Assembly (NCBI GenBank): GCA_030685235.1
Contig: MU839102.1
Coordinates: forward strand, 310,001-374,000
DNA length: 64,000 nt
Direction: 5' to 3'
Origin: Copromyces sp. CBS 386.78
Lineage: Eukaryota > Ascomycota > Sordariomycetes > Sordariales > Sordariaceae
The translations under genes were made by a program, and so were the position numbers. The first letter of the stretch is position 1. Every line of letters starts with the position of its first letter. Positions 1 to 13,169 of the stretch are shown here, one piece after another. The notes under the pieces were generated by a model. It made no database searches. It saw only the letters and a program-made list of their open reading frames with translations, and was not told the origin of the DNA.

Positions 1-1524
1 TCAAATTGTATTCTACCGATCCTTACCTATCCGCCCTTCCGGTATTGCGGTTTGGCTTGGTTCAATGACGGACGTCCATTGTGGTCAATCATTTCGTCAA
101 CAACCGCATATCACTGCAGCTTTTCCGGACTGTCACTACTGTGTAGTCGGGGTCCCCGAAGGCATAATCATTGGCTTGGTAAGCTGATTGGCCGCAGAGC
201 GAATGGTGAGCAAAGCATCAAATCACACATCTCAGCGAACGGGAATCGCAGGCAGGCTTTCGAACCGGAGAGTCACCATCGACGACGCCTGTCCTCGTAC
301 TATATACCCGTTTCCGCTTACTGGCCAATCACAGGCCGGCATTCCTCTTACATACCACCTTCCATGCCATCCCGTCTGACCAGCCCCATCTGTCAGCCCA
401 TAGGCTGCCTATCCTGGATGCCGAACCCCTGCGGGCTGATTTCTCCTTCACTGCAGCCCTACAGAGCCCCCTTCAAGCCATCGTGACACTCCCAAGCAGT
501 TATTTACATCTTGGGGCTTGTTGCCGCTCTTGCATCAAAAACAACATGACTCGCTTGCTGCCGACTGAGGACTATAGGCTTGGTCAACCCATTGCTGCCA
601 TGCGCCATCCATATATGCATTCCTTACATGCCTTCGGTGCCGGGTCCCCCCACCCCCAGTCTCATCGACCACACTCTATGGGAAGGCTGACGGGATACGT
701 ACACCGACGGTTGACTTTAGAGCAAAACGCATATGCGCAACCAGGCCCTTCTGCGTGACCGGCTCCATTCCCCAGAGCTCTCTTTGGTTCCAGTATTTTT
801 GTGTAGGTGGTGTGCCAGTCGAGTGCTGGCGTCACCCTCCTCGGAGTCCTCCCGACAAGCGTCTTGGGCCCTAGGTAGCCGTGGAAAACGTAATACTGAA
901 CCAACAGAGAAGGCATACTTTCAGGGAATCTGCTCACGGTTTCTTCGGTATAGAACGACAGGTCCGTTTTCCCAATAAAGCTCTTCTGATCATGAGGCTG
1001 CGTCGGCCGTGACTCGGAGGAGGCTGTCCTCTTTCATGGTTGGCTCACTTGGTCATTGAAGGTTTTCTCATCCCCATACGAGAAACGGTCAGTCAGCGTT
1101 TTCCTGCTCATCAGCCTCGGGTGGTTGTCTGCTTTCCCACTGGTCAGCAAAAATCTGGGCAAGTTTTGTACCGTATATCAAGGCCTCAGGCCCTTGCCCT
1201 TTTTTAGCTGACCCCCTCTGCCTGGTTTGTCCTACCCGTTTGCCTGCCTGCCTGTCTGCCTGCCTACCTACCTCTAACTACTACCTATCTGCTACCTTGC
1301 AGTTGGACCCCCATCTTACACACATAACGGGTCTACCCAACAGCAATAATTTAGGGGCTGAGCCACTGTAACCCGTCAACACTGTTCGGTAGATACTCGT
1401 CTCCGTTCTTTTGGGTCCCCTTCTTCTCCTTTTAGACACTCGTTCAGAAAAGCACAGAAACAAACCAGTTTGCCTCGTTTCTTTATCCGATTATCATCCT
1501 CATCGCCCTTACAACTCGATAACG
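1..1524. other. intergenic / 5' flank of the zinc-cluster gene
   Basis: No supported gene. Open frames here are short, overlap on both strands and show no recognisable motif. The last 300 bases are pyrimidine-rich, with a degenerate CTGC/CTAC tetranucleotide tract at about 1233-1275. This looks like promoter and 5' leader for the zinc-cluster gene starting at 1525. Confidence 0.5.
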
Positions 1525-3935
1525 ATGGTCGGTGTCCCTGGGAAATACAAGGGCTGCAATTCCTGCCGTGTCCGGAGAGTCAAGGTAAGACAAATATTCC
1601 ATTCCCTCCAGTGGCAAATCTCCGTTAAAGCAAGCAAACTAATCCAACTACAAGTGTGACAACGAACGACCCTTTTGCAGAAAGTGTATCGACAGTGGCC
1701 GTGAGTGTCTTGGTTACGAGCGTGAAACCGTTTTCATCATCGGAACCATCGAGGACGGCGGGCGTTGTTCGTCCCATCCGCCGAGGGTCATCAAGTCAAA
1801 GAAGGCCAAAGCGTCGACTTCGTCGAGAAGTGGAGGAGAGGAGGAGCAGAAGGAGAATCCACCGCCACAACAAAAGCAGCACCAGAAACCTCAGCAGCAC
1901 TATACGGAGGAACTCTTCCCGGATCAACCGCTTCAGTCGGCTTGGGACGACTTGATCTCGTTGTCGACGACGCGCTCGGGGATGAAGTACAACGTACAGT
2001 TTACGGCTTTGAATACTCGGCTTCAGAATGTTCTCCGTTACGGTAGTGACCGCAGGGGACATGATGCTACGGGAGAGTTTACCGTCAAATCAATGGCAGA
2101 ATACGAAGTTCCGAACTTGCAACTTTACTTCCGTGGCCAGGATTTTGAGCTGAAGTCTCAGTGTTTGATTAGTCTACCGGAAAGCCAGGACGAGGACCCG
2201 TACATGCCATCGATCGGTTCATGCGTTTTCCTCTACGAGGTGAGTTAGTCCGTTGGGACAACGAATAAGTACGGAATGGTTGCTGTGATTCGGACATTAA
2301 CCCAATCTTTACTAGCACAACAATTCGACTCTATACACGAACCTCTACAGCGGTCAGCCACCGTTTAAGGATACAGCCGCTCAGAATCATGATCCCATCA
2401 GACGCGCCGGGCCAGAGAAATTCCAGACATTCCCTGACCACCACTTCTTTGCCCGAGTCTACCGGCCTAATGCTGTAAGTTTAACCCTCCTTCCCTTGAT
2501 GGTAACTAAGTAATTCGTCAACATCCGACTGACCACTCTCCCATAGATCCTAACCGCCCTACTCAACCGCACCCCCACCTTCCTCGAGTCCGCCGAATGG
2601 ACCTCCACCCCCTGGGAAAAGCACCCCAAATCCCTCCTCGACCAACTCTTCGACATCATCGCCCTCCTGCCCCGTATCCTCTCGCGCGCGGACCGAGTAG
2701 TTACCGAAGAAGTACCGTCGCTTCCTCGTCGTCAGCGTGCTCAAGACCTCCTGACCAACTGCCTCAACATCGAACGGCAACTCAACGCTTGGTCTGCATT
2801 CTTCAGCGCCGAGATGACGGCGGCTATTTCGTGTCAAACAACAACAGCTGTTATTACGCCTTCTTCGTCTTCAACTTCGATGTCGGATTACGGGCAGTCT
2901 ATGTCTCCGCCTTACTTGACGGCTGCTCCTACTACAACGGCAGTAACATCGGCCTTCTATCCGTACCTCTCCCCTTCGTCGTCTGCCTATTCCCATTCCC
3001 ACTCTCAAAGCCAACATCGGCGGTCCCCATCCAACCCCGTATCCCGCTCCAGAGGGACTCCGTCACCCACTCCCTCCGCCTCCGCTTCCTCCCCGCGCTT
3101 TCAGCCGTATCCGACAAGCTCCCCTCACTCTCACAAACCCCAACCAAGATCTCGCCGTACTTCTCCATCTGTTTCCGTTCAGCCATATCCCTACCCCTTC
3201 ATCAACCCCCCATTAGCCTTCCCCACCTTCCAGCTTGCGTTGGCATATATTCTCTACTGCACTAGTCTGATGCAGCTTTACCAAACCATTGAGCGGGTAT
3301 ACTGGAGCATCTTCGAGCCAGACCTTCAAAACCTGACTATGCCGGTTCAGTTTCCCGCCGTTGATCTCATCAGCGACCCGACGAGGTATGGGAGTAAGGC
3401 GGTTAGGGGACTAGCGGAACGGGTGGGGAGGAGTTTGGAGTTTGCGCTGAGCAGCGGTAATGGGAATGGGGATGGGAGTGGTGTCGAGCCGGGGTTGTTG
3501 GCTTATCCGCTTTTCGTGGTTAGGGGGTTTTATGAAAGCTTGGGATTGGGAGTTGCTATGAGTTGGGAAGGCCTGGGGGTGGGTATGGGAGGGGGGGTGA
3601 TAGGGATTGAGGATAGGATGGGTATGGGGGTGAACATCAGCATGAATCCCGGTATGACCGGCGGGATGGGCATGAACTACTCATCCGGCATGGAAAACCT
3701 AAATATGATGGATACGACGACAACAGCGGCTATAATAATGCAACAACAACAACAACGACAACAACAACCCCAAGCCCAAGCCCCGCCGCCGGACGGCCGA
3801 CTTGAAGTTCTCTGGTGCGATCATTTCAGAGAAAGATTGAAAGCTAAAGGGGCGGAAATATCCAATGGAATTATGGGTCAGGATCAGGAACATGGAAAGA
3901 AGAGGTGGAGGGAGGTTGCTGCTTTTGGATATTGA
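1525..3935 (+). CDS. Zn(II)2Cys6 fungal transcription factor
   Basis: Four exons: 1525-1584, 1655-2239, 2316-2474 and 2547-3935; all three introns are phase 0 (GTAAGA, GTGAGT and GTAAGT donors). The product is 730 aa. The binuclear zinc cluster spans residues 11-38, with cysteines at 11, 14, 21, 28, 31 and 38 (C-x2-C-x6-C-x6-C-x2-C-x6-C). The first intron falls inside it, exactly before the third cysteine, so splicing is needed to make the DNA-binding domain. A Ser/Pro-rich middle is followed by a hydrophobic helical part typical of the fungal C6 regulator body, then a Gly/Met-rich stretch and a Q-rich tract near the C-terminus. Family knowledge: nuclear, sequence-specific regulator. The target genes cannot be told from sequence. 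The ATG at 1525 has a good context and directly precedes the cluster. Confidence 0.88.
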
Positions 3936-3945
3936 AGCAAGCGTC

Positions 3946-3985
<40 letters not shown>

Positions 3986-6695
3986 GAAGAAGAAACTGGA
4001 GATAAGATGAAGATCAGATGGGTGAGCGAGCTATGGGACGAGTTTCTACACGAGATCATAAACACGATGCAATGATGGACTCGGGGACTTCAGGCACTGT
4101 CCTTTTTCTTTACTTGTTGGGTTTTTCTTTGTCTTTTTTTCTTATACGGGGATTTTCTTTCAAGGGGATATACACAAACAAGATACTTACCGGCTGGAAC
4201 ACGCTGGGCCTCGCGAGAGGTTTTGGATATTGGGTGTTAACACAGTAAAGAATGGTTAAGGGTTGGGTTTTGGTGGGGTGGTTATCTGCTTTTTGCGTTA
4301 TAGTTTGGCAACTCGTTCAGTTATTGATTCTTGCTTTCTGTTCCGTACATAAAACCTCGTTTGCTCTTTCCGCAAATCCATCTGCAACCCTTGTCACGTT
4401 GTGGCCTTGTGAATGGACATAAATTGAACGGGGAGGCAGGGACCACAAAGCAACTCGACGGTTCGTTCTTTCCTACCTCAACTTGCTTTCCTTCCCTTTT
4501 TTTTTCTTATTCATCATTCACATCACTAATTCGCCTCCCCTCTGCTCTCGTGTCAAATCTGAGAAATACAGGTCATTAACCTTCTCGGTCACTCATTACT
4601 AACTGTCCCACACGTGGACTACCGGACTACAAAAGACTTGAGATCTCGTGCTCACACCTAAAACATTGCCACTTTGACTTCTTCACCGCAGGTTAACAGC
4701 GGCTTAGACGTCGGGCCGCTCACACCTACCTTACTTACCCATCTGTTTTATGCAGAGCACACGACCGAACACCAAACAGTGAGACTTGGCTGTCAACCGC
4801 ATTCCTGCTGCCCTACCCGGAGCTTTCCCACCTCATGCGTGACTCTAGATCTTTTCTCGATGAGATGCTCTTCATCACATGAACAATTCCTTACGAAACA
4901 CAAAATACCAACATAACCCCCACTGACACCCCGCGCTCCGCGTTACCCCGTTACCCCGTTACCCCGGAAAACCGGATCGTTGGGTGACGGCTCGGTGTGG
5001 CTGTGAATCTCACTCACACCGCAACACCGCATTCGCGCATCTACATAGTGATCTTGGCCTAACCATCTCGAGGGTCGCATTCGATACAAGCTCCTTGCAT
5101 TTTAAATAATGACAGTTGCAATGAGAAAGAGTATTGTAGAGAATGAGACACAGTGACCCCCGCGTTAAAAGCCCGATGACTGTAACGAGGGTACCTTGGA
5201 TAATCCGAGTTATACACACGCACACACGAGCACTTTCTGAAGGCTCCGAACGTATTCGTCGTGCGACGACGTCTGCGCGGCTAAGCATGGCAATGAGACC
5301 CCTTTCAGATTCAAGGACAAGTACATCGGTAACGGCATGTTTCTACCATCTCTTTGGGTTTTGTAGATGCAGAGATACCCTCTAATTTTCCCGTATCCCT
5401 TTTCTCCGGATAGAAAGGTAGTTGTGTAACCACCCAAGATCGGCCCTGAACAATGTTGGTTTTGAGGATGCCAAGTTGGGATTCAAGAAGCTGAAACCGG
5501 TGAAGGGGCCTCCCAGCGCCCAGCTACCTTACACAAACCCTTCTCCTTCCTCCAGTTCTTTCCTCTCAAAGCCTCTCTCTCTCTGCGACGTCGTACAAGT
5601 AAGCGCGGGCCCTGGGTGTTGTTTCTAGGCAGAGTGTCAGTCGGTCAAGTGCAGTCTGACGGTGTTTGTGGGGGTCAGTGTCAGTTAGGGTTTCATTGTT
5701 AATCTAGGTCTAACGGACGCAATCCCACGCCAGTCTCGTGGAAATAGGAATACTGTTTGTTGGGGATGTGATTGCATTATTTGTTGTCGTTGGGTTGGTA
5801 TCATGAGTATTACCGAAGCGTGTTGTTCGGTGTTTTACTGCCTACAAGACCCTCTCAATACCTGGTCTCCGTTTTGATCACCGTTACTGTCTTCCGTTTT
5901 TACCTATCTACTCAAGCTTGTTGAGGTGTGGCTATGTAAAGTATTGCTTACCAACTGTCGACACACCTACTTGCTCACTTTGAACTCAAGTGTGATCACA
6001 CTTGAGCCTCCATATGGAATTCTCAATAGGAAATCCTCCCACTGATGGTTGCCGTGACTGTGGCGAACCCAGAAATCGAATACGTAATATGTGATTGGCT
6101 AATGACTTGTTAACTTGAGATGTGATAACCCGTCAAACTGTGAACACCAACACCCGATTCGCCGATCCAACAACGAAGCTGGGAGTTGTACCCGAAAACT
6201 CGGAGTTGCCGTGTGACTGGTTCTGGATTGTGTGAGTAGGAGACAGGCGGTTGCAACATGACTGCTCGTTCGGAGCTTGACTTCAGGTTCGGAAGTGCCA
6301 CGAGAGAAAAATATTCTCGACCACGCCAAGGTGAAGTGCTCATGAAACATGAATTACGAAGGTGGGAAGCCCTTGGTTTTTTTCTCCTACCTCGAACGGA
6401 TCTCGACCACCGAGCCGAAAAGTCAGTTGGAGGCCTGAACGTTGAACAAGGCCGTCCATACTACACCGACAAACCAACCACACGAACCACCGGAGAGAAA
6501 GGTCGACTGTATCAAACCGGTAAATCCTTATACCACCAAGGTAAATCATATTATATATTGTAATGTCCCCATCTGTACCCGCCCGACATCCCGACCAACG
6601 AATAATGCACGACCACCTGATTATATCCACATATATGTTTCTCCAATATCTTCCGAAATGCAACTGTGTATATATATCCACGTCTACCTGTTCTC
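3936..6695. other. intergenic, 2.8 kb, convergent gene ends
   Basis: Nothing protein-like is supported. It lies between the 3' ends of the zinc-cluster gene and the VPS9 gene. Small landmarks are a three-fold tandem GTTACCCC-type repeat at about 4939-4962 and a TTAGGG-like word at 5684-5693. Frames of 70-100 codons occur on both strands but have no family motifs or splice support. Confidence 0.5.
3946..3974. repeat. poly(A) homopolymer, 29 bases
   Basis: An uninterrupted run of A begins ten bases after the stop codon of the zinc-cluster gene. It is genomic low complexity in the 3' UTR; its length is prone to assembly or slippage error. Confidence 0.9.
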
Positions 6696-9094
6696 CTACT
6701 CCTTAAAAGCACCCACATCTTTCAGCGCCCCAGCCAGCCTTCTATAATCCCTCAGCAGATCTAACACCTCCCCTATCCTCAAATCTGCCGGGTTCTCAAT
6801 CTCCATAAACCGCTTAATGGGCGGCTCGATCTTGGGCGTTTCTTTTGGTGGGAGGGCGGGGGCCAGGTCGGGGAAGGCCTATAAGAACGAGGCATGTTAG
6901 TCGATGAAATTTAGAAGTAGAAATGGCCAAGATGAAAAAGAACACATACCGTAGCCAGATCACCCCCATCCGCCCCCGGCGTGCCCTTCCCCGGCACCGG
7001 CGACACCTCCTTATCCTTGGCCACTGGCGGAGGCGGAGGAGGGGCCGCGGGTGTTGACGGTGTGGACGATGTCGTCCTGCCAAAGCTCCTCAGTCCGCTG
7101 ATACCCTGCGAAAATCTCGCCATTGGGTTGAACGAACTACCCAGGTTCCTGACGGAATCAATAAGCGCCGGGTTTAACGAAGCCGGAGGTGCCGATACCG
7201 GAGTTGGTGTCGGGGTTGTTGCGGTCGCAGTCGTGCTTCCTTCCTTTGATTCCTTTGATGACCCGCCACTACCGCTCAACCCAGCAGCCACAGCCGCCGC
7301 CGCCCTCTCCTCTACCGTTAACCGTTTCCCCGATCCCGAAACACTCCTGGTCGTGCTCGCGCTGTCGACGCTGTTATCCCTTGTTGTTGATGAAGCCTTC
7401 CGCCCGCCAATGATGCTCAACACCCTATCCTCCGCCGTCCTGTTTGGCGTATTAGACCGCTTCAGCGGATGCAGACCCTCGTCAGGCGTATGCACCGAGC
7501 TAGCGGCGCTCCTCACGCTTGCACTTCCCGCCATGGAATTGCCGTCATCTTCGAGAAGAGTAGGCGGCGGTGTGCCGACCAGCTTACGCGCATCCTCGAG
7601 CGTTTTGGGCACCATGGCCTCCTGGTGCTCGCGCAGCTTGCCGACAAGAAACTTGTAGCTGTCGCCCAGACTGATACCGATGGTCTTGAGGCTCTGGTCA
7701 GCCGTGGTGAAGACGGCGTCGCTGGCGGCGTTGAAGGCCTGCGCGGGCTGCGTCACCAGGTCACTAAGCCGGCGATCACGCAGCCGTATGGCGTGGCGGG
7801 AGAGGGGAGGCTGGAGGCGGTTGTTGTTGGATTCGGAGGATGGGCTGGAGGTGGATGAGACTCCGGCTGAGTAGGCAGGAGGGAATGTCTCTGCGCGAGG
7901 GATTGAGGAACCGGTAGGTGTCTTGGCGGGCCCGGTGGGAGCTTCGTCGGCGCGAAGGGTAGATAGGTCGACGGTTTCGAGGAAGCTGATGGTGGCTTCG
8001 AGACAGGTGAGGCAGTAGGATGACTCGCCCACTAGCTTCGGCTCCCAGCGGAAGCGTTGAATGAAGTTCATGTCGCTTATGACGTTGAGGTTGTCGGGTG
8101 GGAGGGTGATAAGGGTGAAGATGAGCATCGGCATGAGCTCGTCTGCCGACGAGGAAGGATGGAAATGTGAGAGAGTGTCGATAATGGCTTTATGCGCCGC
8201 CTTGAGATGGTTGAGCTTGCCCAGGGGATATCGCGACTGGTTCATAAGTATCAACTCCTTCCTTGCCCCTTCTAGCCAGTCCCTGACCTCCTCTGTTCTC
8301 TTGGCAACGGCTTCCGGGTCACTTTTGTCGATGTCTCCAATGTCCACTCCCAGATCGTTGGGGCCAATGCCTACCACGGCCAAGGCGGCTGTCTTTGACC
8401 GGAGCTTGTCATCCTGCGCTTCGTCGTGCGTGGTGTGATGGCGGTAAATCCTTGCGTAAATGCCTTCGCACAGCCTTCTCTCTACAGCTTCCTCCAACAA
8501 TATTCGCTGCTGCTCCAAAGCTTTTCTTGCCTTTTTTCGTTCGGCATACTCCTCCGGGGTAAGCATTTCGGATTCCCGCCTTGTAAGTCCCGCCTTGAGC
8601 TTTTCCTTGCTGCTGCTGCTAAGCTGAGAAGCCTTTTGCCGTAGTATACTGGCGGCGGACTGGCGCGTGCCCGAGGAAGACGCTGCAAGGTCATCGCGTT
8701 TCTGTCGAGTGGCTAGACTGTCGATATGGGTCCGGATATGGGACGCGGCGGTGGCATAGAAGTCCTGGAACCGCTGAGAGAGGGAATCGATGTTGGGCGG
8801 TGTTGGGTGCACCTTTGCGATTAGTCCGTCGATGAAGCTGTCCGTCAGGGCAACCAGCTCTATTGGGAGCCCTTCCAGATCGATGGACGACCTCGGGGGC
8901 TCAATGTCCAAGCTGACTCTGCTTTCGAAGGTGTCGGGCATTTCGGAACGGTCTTTGACTGGGGACTGTATCGTGCTCGCTCTCTTGGGGCGCGTCAGGT
9001 CTGTTGGCGTGGAAGGAGGATCGAGGCGGGTGAATGACCTCGATGTCCGGAGAGGACTCGGGCGCGGGGACGGGTTGTTTCTGCTGGACGACAT
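6696..9094 (-). CDS. VPS9-domain Rab guanine-nucleotide exchange factor
   Basis: Two exons, read 9094-6950 then 6878-6696, with one phase-0 intron (GTATGT donor, TTATAG acceptor). Predicted length is 775 aa. A disordered Ser/Pro-rich N-terminus (1-100) precedes a helical segment (about 100-225) and the VPS9 catalytic core (about 228-380). D318, Y360 and T363 sit at nearly the same spacing as the catalytic residues of Rabex-5. The C-terminal half is low complexity with a final predicted helix rich in Leu and Arg. Family knowledge: VPS9 proteins load GTP on Rab5-type GTPases in early-endosome and vacuolar transport. No CUE, RIN or other accessory domain was recognised, so the upstream input is unknown. 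The start ATG is followed by Ser/Arg residues and no upstream in-frame exon is obvious. Confidence 0.85.
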
Positions 9095-10443
9095 GGTAAT
9101 ACCGCTTGTCTCACTGTTGTATTGGTTCTAGGTTAGAGGTGTAAGTCCATGGGAAGCGAAGTTGAGTGCGACGGGCAGCGTGATGGGAGCCGGGACTTCC
9201 CAAGCATTGCCGTGATGATATGACTCCACAGTGGAGATATTGACGATAGACGAGGTGCTGGCAAAAGATATGATTGACGCTAGGGGCAGATCATGACATA
9301 GAGGGACTTACGCCTGAAGCAAAGGACCAGCGCATAAGGATACGGGACAACTTGAAACCACAAGATTCGGGTCCGACGGAAGGCGACAAGCAGTCAGACG
9401 AGGCTGAGCCAGATAGCAAAGAAATCTTCAGGTCGCTCTCTCTACTTGTAGGCCGTTGTAGTTTTCGAGTGGTGATGTTATGGAGCTTTGGGCTTGTTGC
9501 TATACGCAACCGTGCTAAAATAGTGTGACGAGAAGGCCCAAGACCAACAAGCAAAAAAGAAACAGTTGGGCGCAATTTCAAGGAGTAAAAGGACAGAGGG
9601 CGCCTACCATAATGGCTGAACCATCAAAGCATTGTCGTTCTCAAGAGGTCAAGACATGGAATGTTCGAGTCCTGAAGATGGAAGTTCATGTTGTGGGAGA
9701 TGAGGGAGACGAGATGCGTGTCTCCAGGCAGGGTTCGAGCTAGGCGACTTGCAGACGGGTGGTGTTTTGAGTGTCCCGCATCTTGTGCCACTGCTGCAGT
9801 GGAATGACATTGCGGGCAGAGGCTCCACCTGGCAGACAGCCTGTATATCGGAGTGTCGAGGAAACATGGATGAGAAAGAAAGACACATGCGATTCAAGAA
9901 ACAGTACAATCCATCATATGATGTCGTGTCGGTGGACAAGTACATTGAAGAAATGCAATATTCCGCCTAGGAGAGCATGGATGTGATGTTCAACTACAGG
10001 CCACACAGGCTTCCATACATGACCCTAACCCTCTTCTTTTTATCAAAGAGTGACAACGCATGGTGCATTCCCCATCTGGGGTAAGGCATTGATAAGAGGA
10101 AGGAACCTTGAGAGGTACCACGCGTTTCCGCCATCGGCCTTCGTTGCATTGTTGGCTGCGATCGTCATCACTGGCTGTCAGGGCAATCAACGATTCCGGT
10201 GCCAACACGACGCTATTCTGTCGCAGGTGACAGGCTCACAGGGCACCAGTGCACCTCTTTCTCCCTGTCCCCCAACAATCTTACCGCACACCTTCAATCA
10301 ACTGACCTTGAACTGACGACGTCCTCGGACTTGTGTTTTCGCCTCGACACCTCTCTTTTATCCCCTCTTCAGTTTCTTCACTTTTCTTCGTTAGGTATCT
10401 TTCATCCTCAACTGGCCACGACCGACAGACACCTTCATTCAGC
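9095..10443. promoter_or_regulatory. divergent intergenic region between the VPS9 gene and atg15
   Basis: The 1.35 kb separates two divergently transcribed genes and so should hold both promoters. No convincing coding frame. A telomere-repeat-like word, CCCTAACCCT, lies at 10023-10032, about 410 bp upstream of the atg15 ATG. The last 150 bases before atg15 are pyrimidine-rich, as in many fungal leaders. Confidence 0.45.
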
Positions 10444-12595
10444 ATGTTCTCCTCTGGAAAGAGGAAAGCGGATGCATTCGGTTGCACATCCGCGGCTAGA
10501 GTCACCGCCAAACTGGCCCTGTCCCTTCTCGCTCTCTCGACAACAATAACAACAACACCAGTCGTCAACGCCTTCTCGTACGATGAACCGAATGCGCAGA
10601 TAGTCATACCGATCGAAGCACAACCAATACAGCCCCTAGTACCAGAGCCGCCAGCACCGGCTGAGCACAAATTTGTACGTCCCCTTTGGTCTTGTTGCCT
10701 TGGCCTTCCATGACCCGCGTAGTCACCACTAATACAGATTCGCCACCCCTAGACACTTCGACACATCTACCACCATGGTACCTACCAACACCCGACACTT
10801 CACCGCAAGAAGGACATACCCGCAAAGAATGCAGACGTATGGCTAGCAGCCGACGGTGAATATGGCGAGGAGCGCATTGGAACTCTCAAGGCGCGCAGCA
10901 GCCCGGTGCGCATACAACGACTCGCCGACCGGAGGCCTAGCGTCGTAGATCCCATGGTCGCTCACGCACGACAACAAGGTTACGCTTCCGTTCTATCGCC
11001 CGAAGCATGGACAATGGACGAGGTTGCCGGACCCGATATCACGGATAAAGACACCATCCTATCGTTGGCGCTCATGGCTGCCGATGCCTACGTGCAGACT
11101 CCGGATGGCGCAGATTGGGAGGATGTAGGGCCCCGGTTTAACAGGAGCCTCGATTTTGGATGGGAGGGCGATGGACTTCGGGGTCATGTGTTTGCCGATG
11201 AGACGAATTCGACCATCGTTATCGGCTTGAAGGGAACATCGGTTGCTGTTTTCGACGGGGACGGCACCAGCACCAACGACAAGGTCAACGACAATCTCTT
11301 CTTCAGCTGTTGCTGTGCTCAACAGGGACCCTGGACCTGGCAGCAGGTTTGCGATTGCGCGACAGGCACCTACTCTTGCAACAACACCTGCGTCGTCCAA
11401 GCATTGCGGGATGAGAACCGCTATTACCAAGCCGGTCGCGAGCTCTATGCAAACGTCACTGAGCTTTACCCCGACGCCAACGTGTGGCTTGTTGGGCACT
11501 CGCTTGGAGGAGCCATGAGCTCTTTGCTTGGTTTGACCTATGGCGATCCAGTTGTGACATTCGAGGCTGTCCCCGAGGCTCTCCCTGCCAAGCGACTGGG
11601 ACTCCCTATCCCTCCTGGATCCGACCCGGATGCGCCTCAGACCCGAGAGTACACGGGAGTTTTCCACATTGGTCACACAGCCGATCCGGTGTACGTTGGT
11701 ACCTGTAACGGAGCTACTGCATCGTGCGCTATTGGTGGATATGCAATGGAGTCAGCTTGCCATGCCGGCCGGGAGTGTGTTTACGACACGGTTGCCGATT
11801 TGGGCTGGCGTGTTGGCATTGGCACTCACAAGATTCGTGCAGTTATTCGCGATGTCATCAAAAAGTACGAGAAGGTTCCCGAGTGCAAGTTTACACCGGA
11901 ATGCAGAGACTGCGGAAACTGGAAGATGTACGAAAGCAATGGAACCGAAACCACGACCACTTCGAGTGCGCCTACTTCGACTTTCAAGACTCGTACCCGG
12001 ACAGAAACCTGCAAGACTCCGTAAGTTTCGACACCTTTGTTCTCCATGGGAAGATACTAACAAGCCGAATATAGGGGCTGGTGGGGATGTTTGGATGAAA
12101 CCACTACCACAACCGGAACGGCAACCACAACAACAAGCAAAGTGACCACAACTTCTACCACTACATGCCACACTCCGCAAGTTGACCCCCGAGTAAACCT
12201 TGTTATCAAACGTTGCTAACCTTCCAAACAGTGGCTGGTTCGGTTGCAATGACCCAACTACAACCTCGACTACATCAACAACAACTCCTACCGCGACGAC
12301 AACAAGCAGCACTACCTGCCTGACTCCCGGAAAGTTCTGGGGATGTTATGATAAGACGGCAACAACTGATCTTGGATCACCATCTACTTCGGCAGAGCTT
12401 ACGATTACTTCAGCCCCAGCCCTGCCGAGTTCGGTGCTTACCCCGTCAGCAACGGCTACTCCGACGTCACAGGGGAGAGGACAGCCCGAGGACAGCGGTA
12501 GTAAACGTTGCCGTGGGAGGACATGGTATGGGGTGTGCAAAGACTATGAGGGCGATGGCGATGATGAGCATGACCAGCCCGCTAACGATCTATAA
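10444..12595 (+). CDS. atg15: Atg15, autophagic-body phospholipase/lipase
   Basis: Four exons: 10444-10674, 10753-12020, 12075-12176 and 12232-12595; predicted product 654 aa. A hydrophobic signal-anchor lies near residues 25-47. Exon 2 opens with the [11 protein letters not shown] stretch typical of Atg15. The lipase nucleophile motif GHSLGG is at 325-330 (Ser327). D388 and H436 fit the other triad positions known in yeast Atg15. Cysteine-rich motifs surround the active site, and the C-terminus has Thr-rich repeats carrying GWWGC and GWFGC boxes. Family knowledge: a type II membrane protein delivered to the vacuole by the multivesicular-body route, where it lyses autophagic bodies. The third intron (12177-12231) appears to use a GC donor (GCAAGT). 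GT alternatives hit a stop, and only the GC-AG choice restores a second TPGWFGC-type repeat in frame. Confidence 0.92.
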
Positions 12596-12780
12596 CGATA
12601 ATAATCATGGCTGATGGGTGGGTAATTGGCGTTTTTAACAATGTTTTTGAGATTGTTTCTACATAAGTTTTTTGGGTATGACCACTACTGGCGCGAAGAG
12701 TCGGGGAATTTCATAAATGGAAGGAAGGGTCTGTAATTTGGCATTGGCATGACAGGCAGACATGATACATACTTACTAAA

Positions 12781-12814
<34 letters not shown>

Positions 12815-13169
12815 GGAGGCGGGCGTTTTTTGAAAGGTAATCATCAATACATTGCATCAGCAGCATATTTTGTACTATTCATTGAGACGAATCATAGGTA
12901 CATGATCAGATCACGACTTGGGAGTGTGAGTTGACGGATGCACATAGGACTAGAAGGACCATTTGGTCGTTAAACGCCGTAGCGAATAACAAAGTCAGCT
13001 AAGAATCTTGATCTGCTTTCAATCGGAAGTGCTGTTCACAGCCACGTGAATGAAATGATGGAAACCCCAAGAAGGTGCTCCGGTGTTCGTAGGTATGTCT
13101 TACTTATTTCCTTGCTGGGCGAGCATGTTTGTGAAGAGGTCATTCGTCCATTTTCTTTTATCTCAGAAT
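12596..13169. other. 3' flank of atg15 with dinucleotide microsatellite
   Basis: No gene supported. A compound (AC)n(AG)n microsatellite occupies 12781-12814. The rest is ordinary 3' UTR and intergenic sequence leading to the inverted-repeat element at 13170. Confidence 0.55.

Noticed and set aside
52..758. Overlapping frames of 91-144 codons on +
   Set aside because: Low-complexity content rich in Ser, Pro and His, no motif, competing antisense frame, no splice support.
4939..4962. Three tandem GTTACCCC-type units, telomere-like at first sight
   Set aside because: Not the TTAGGG/CCCTAA repeat, only three units and no terminal context.
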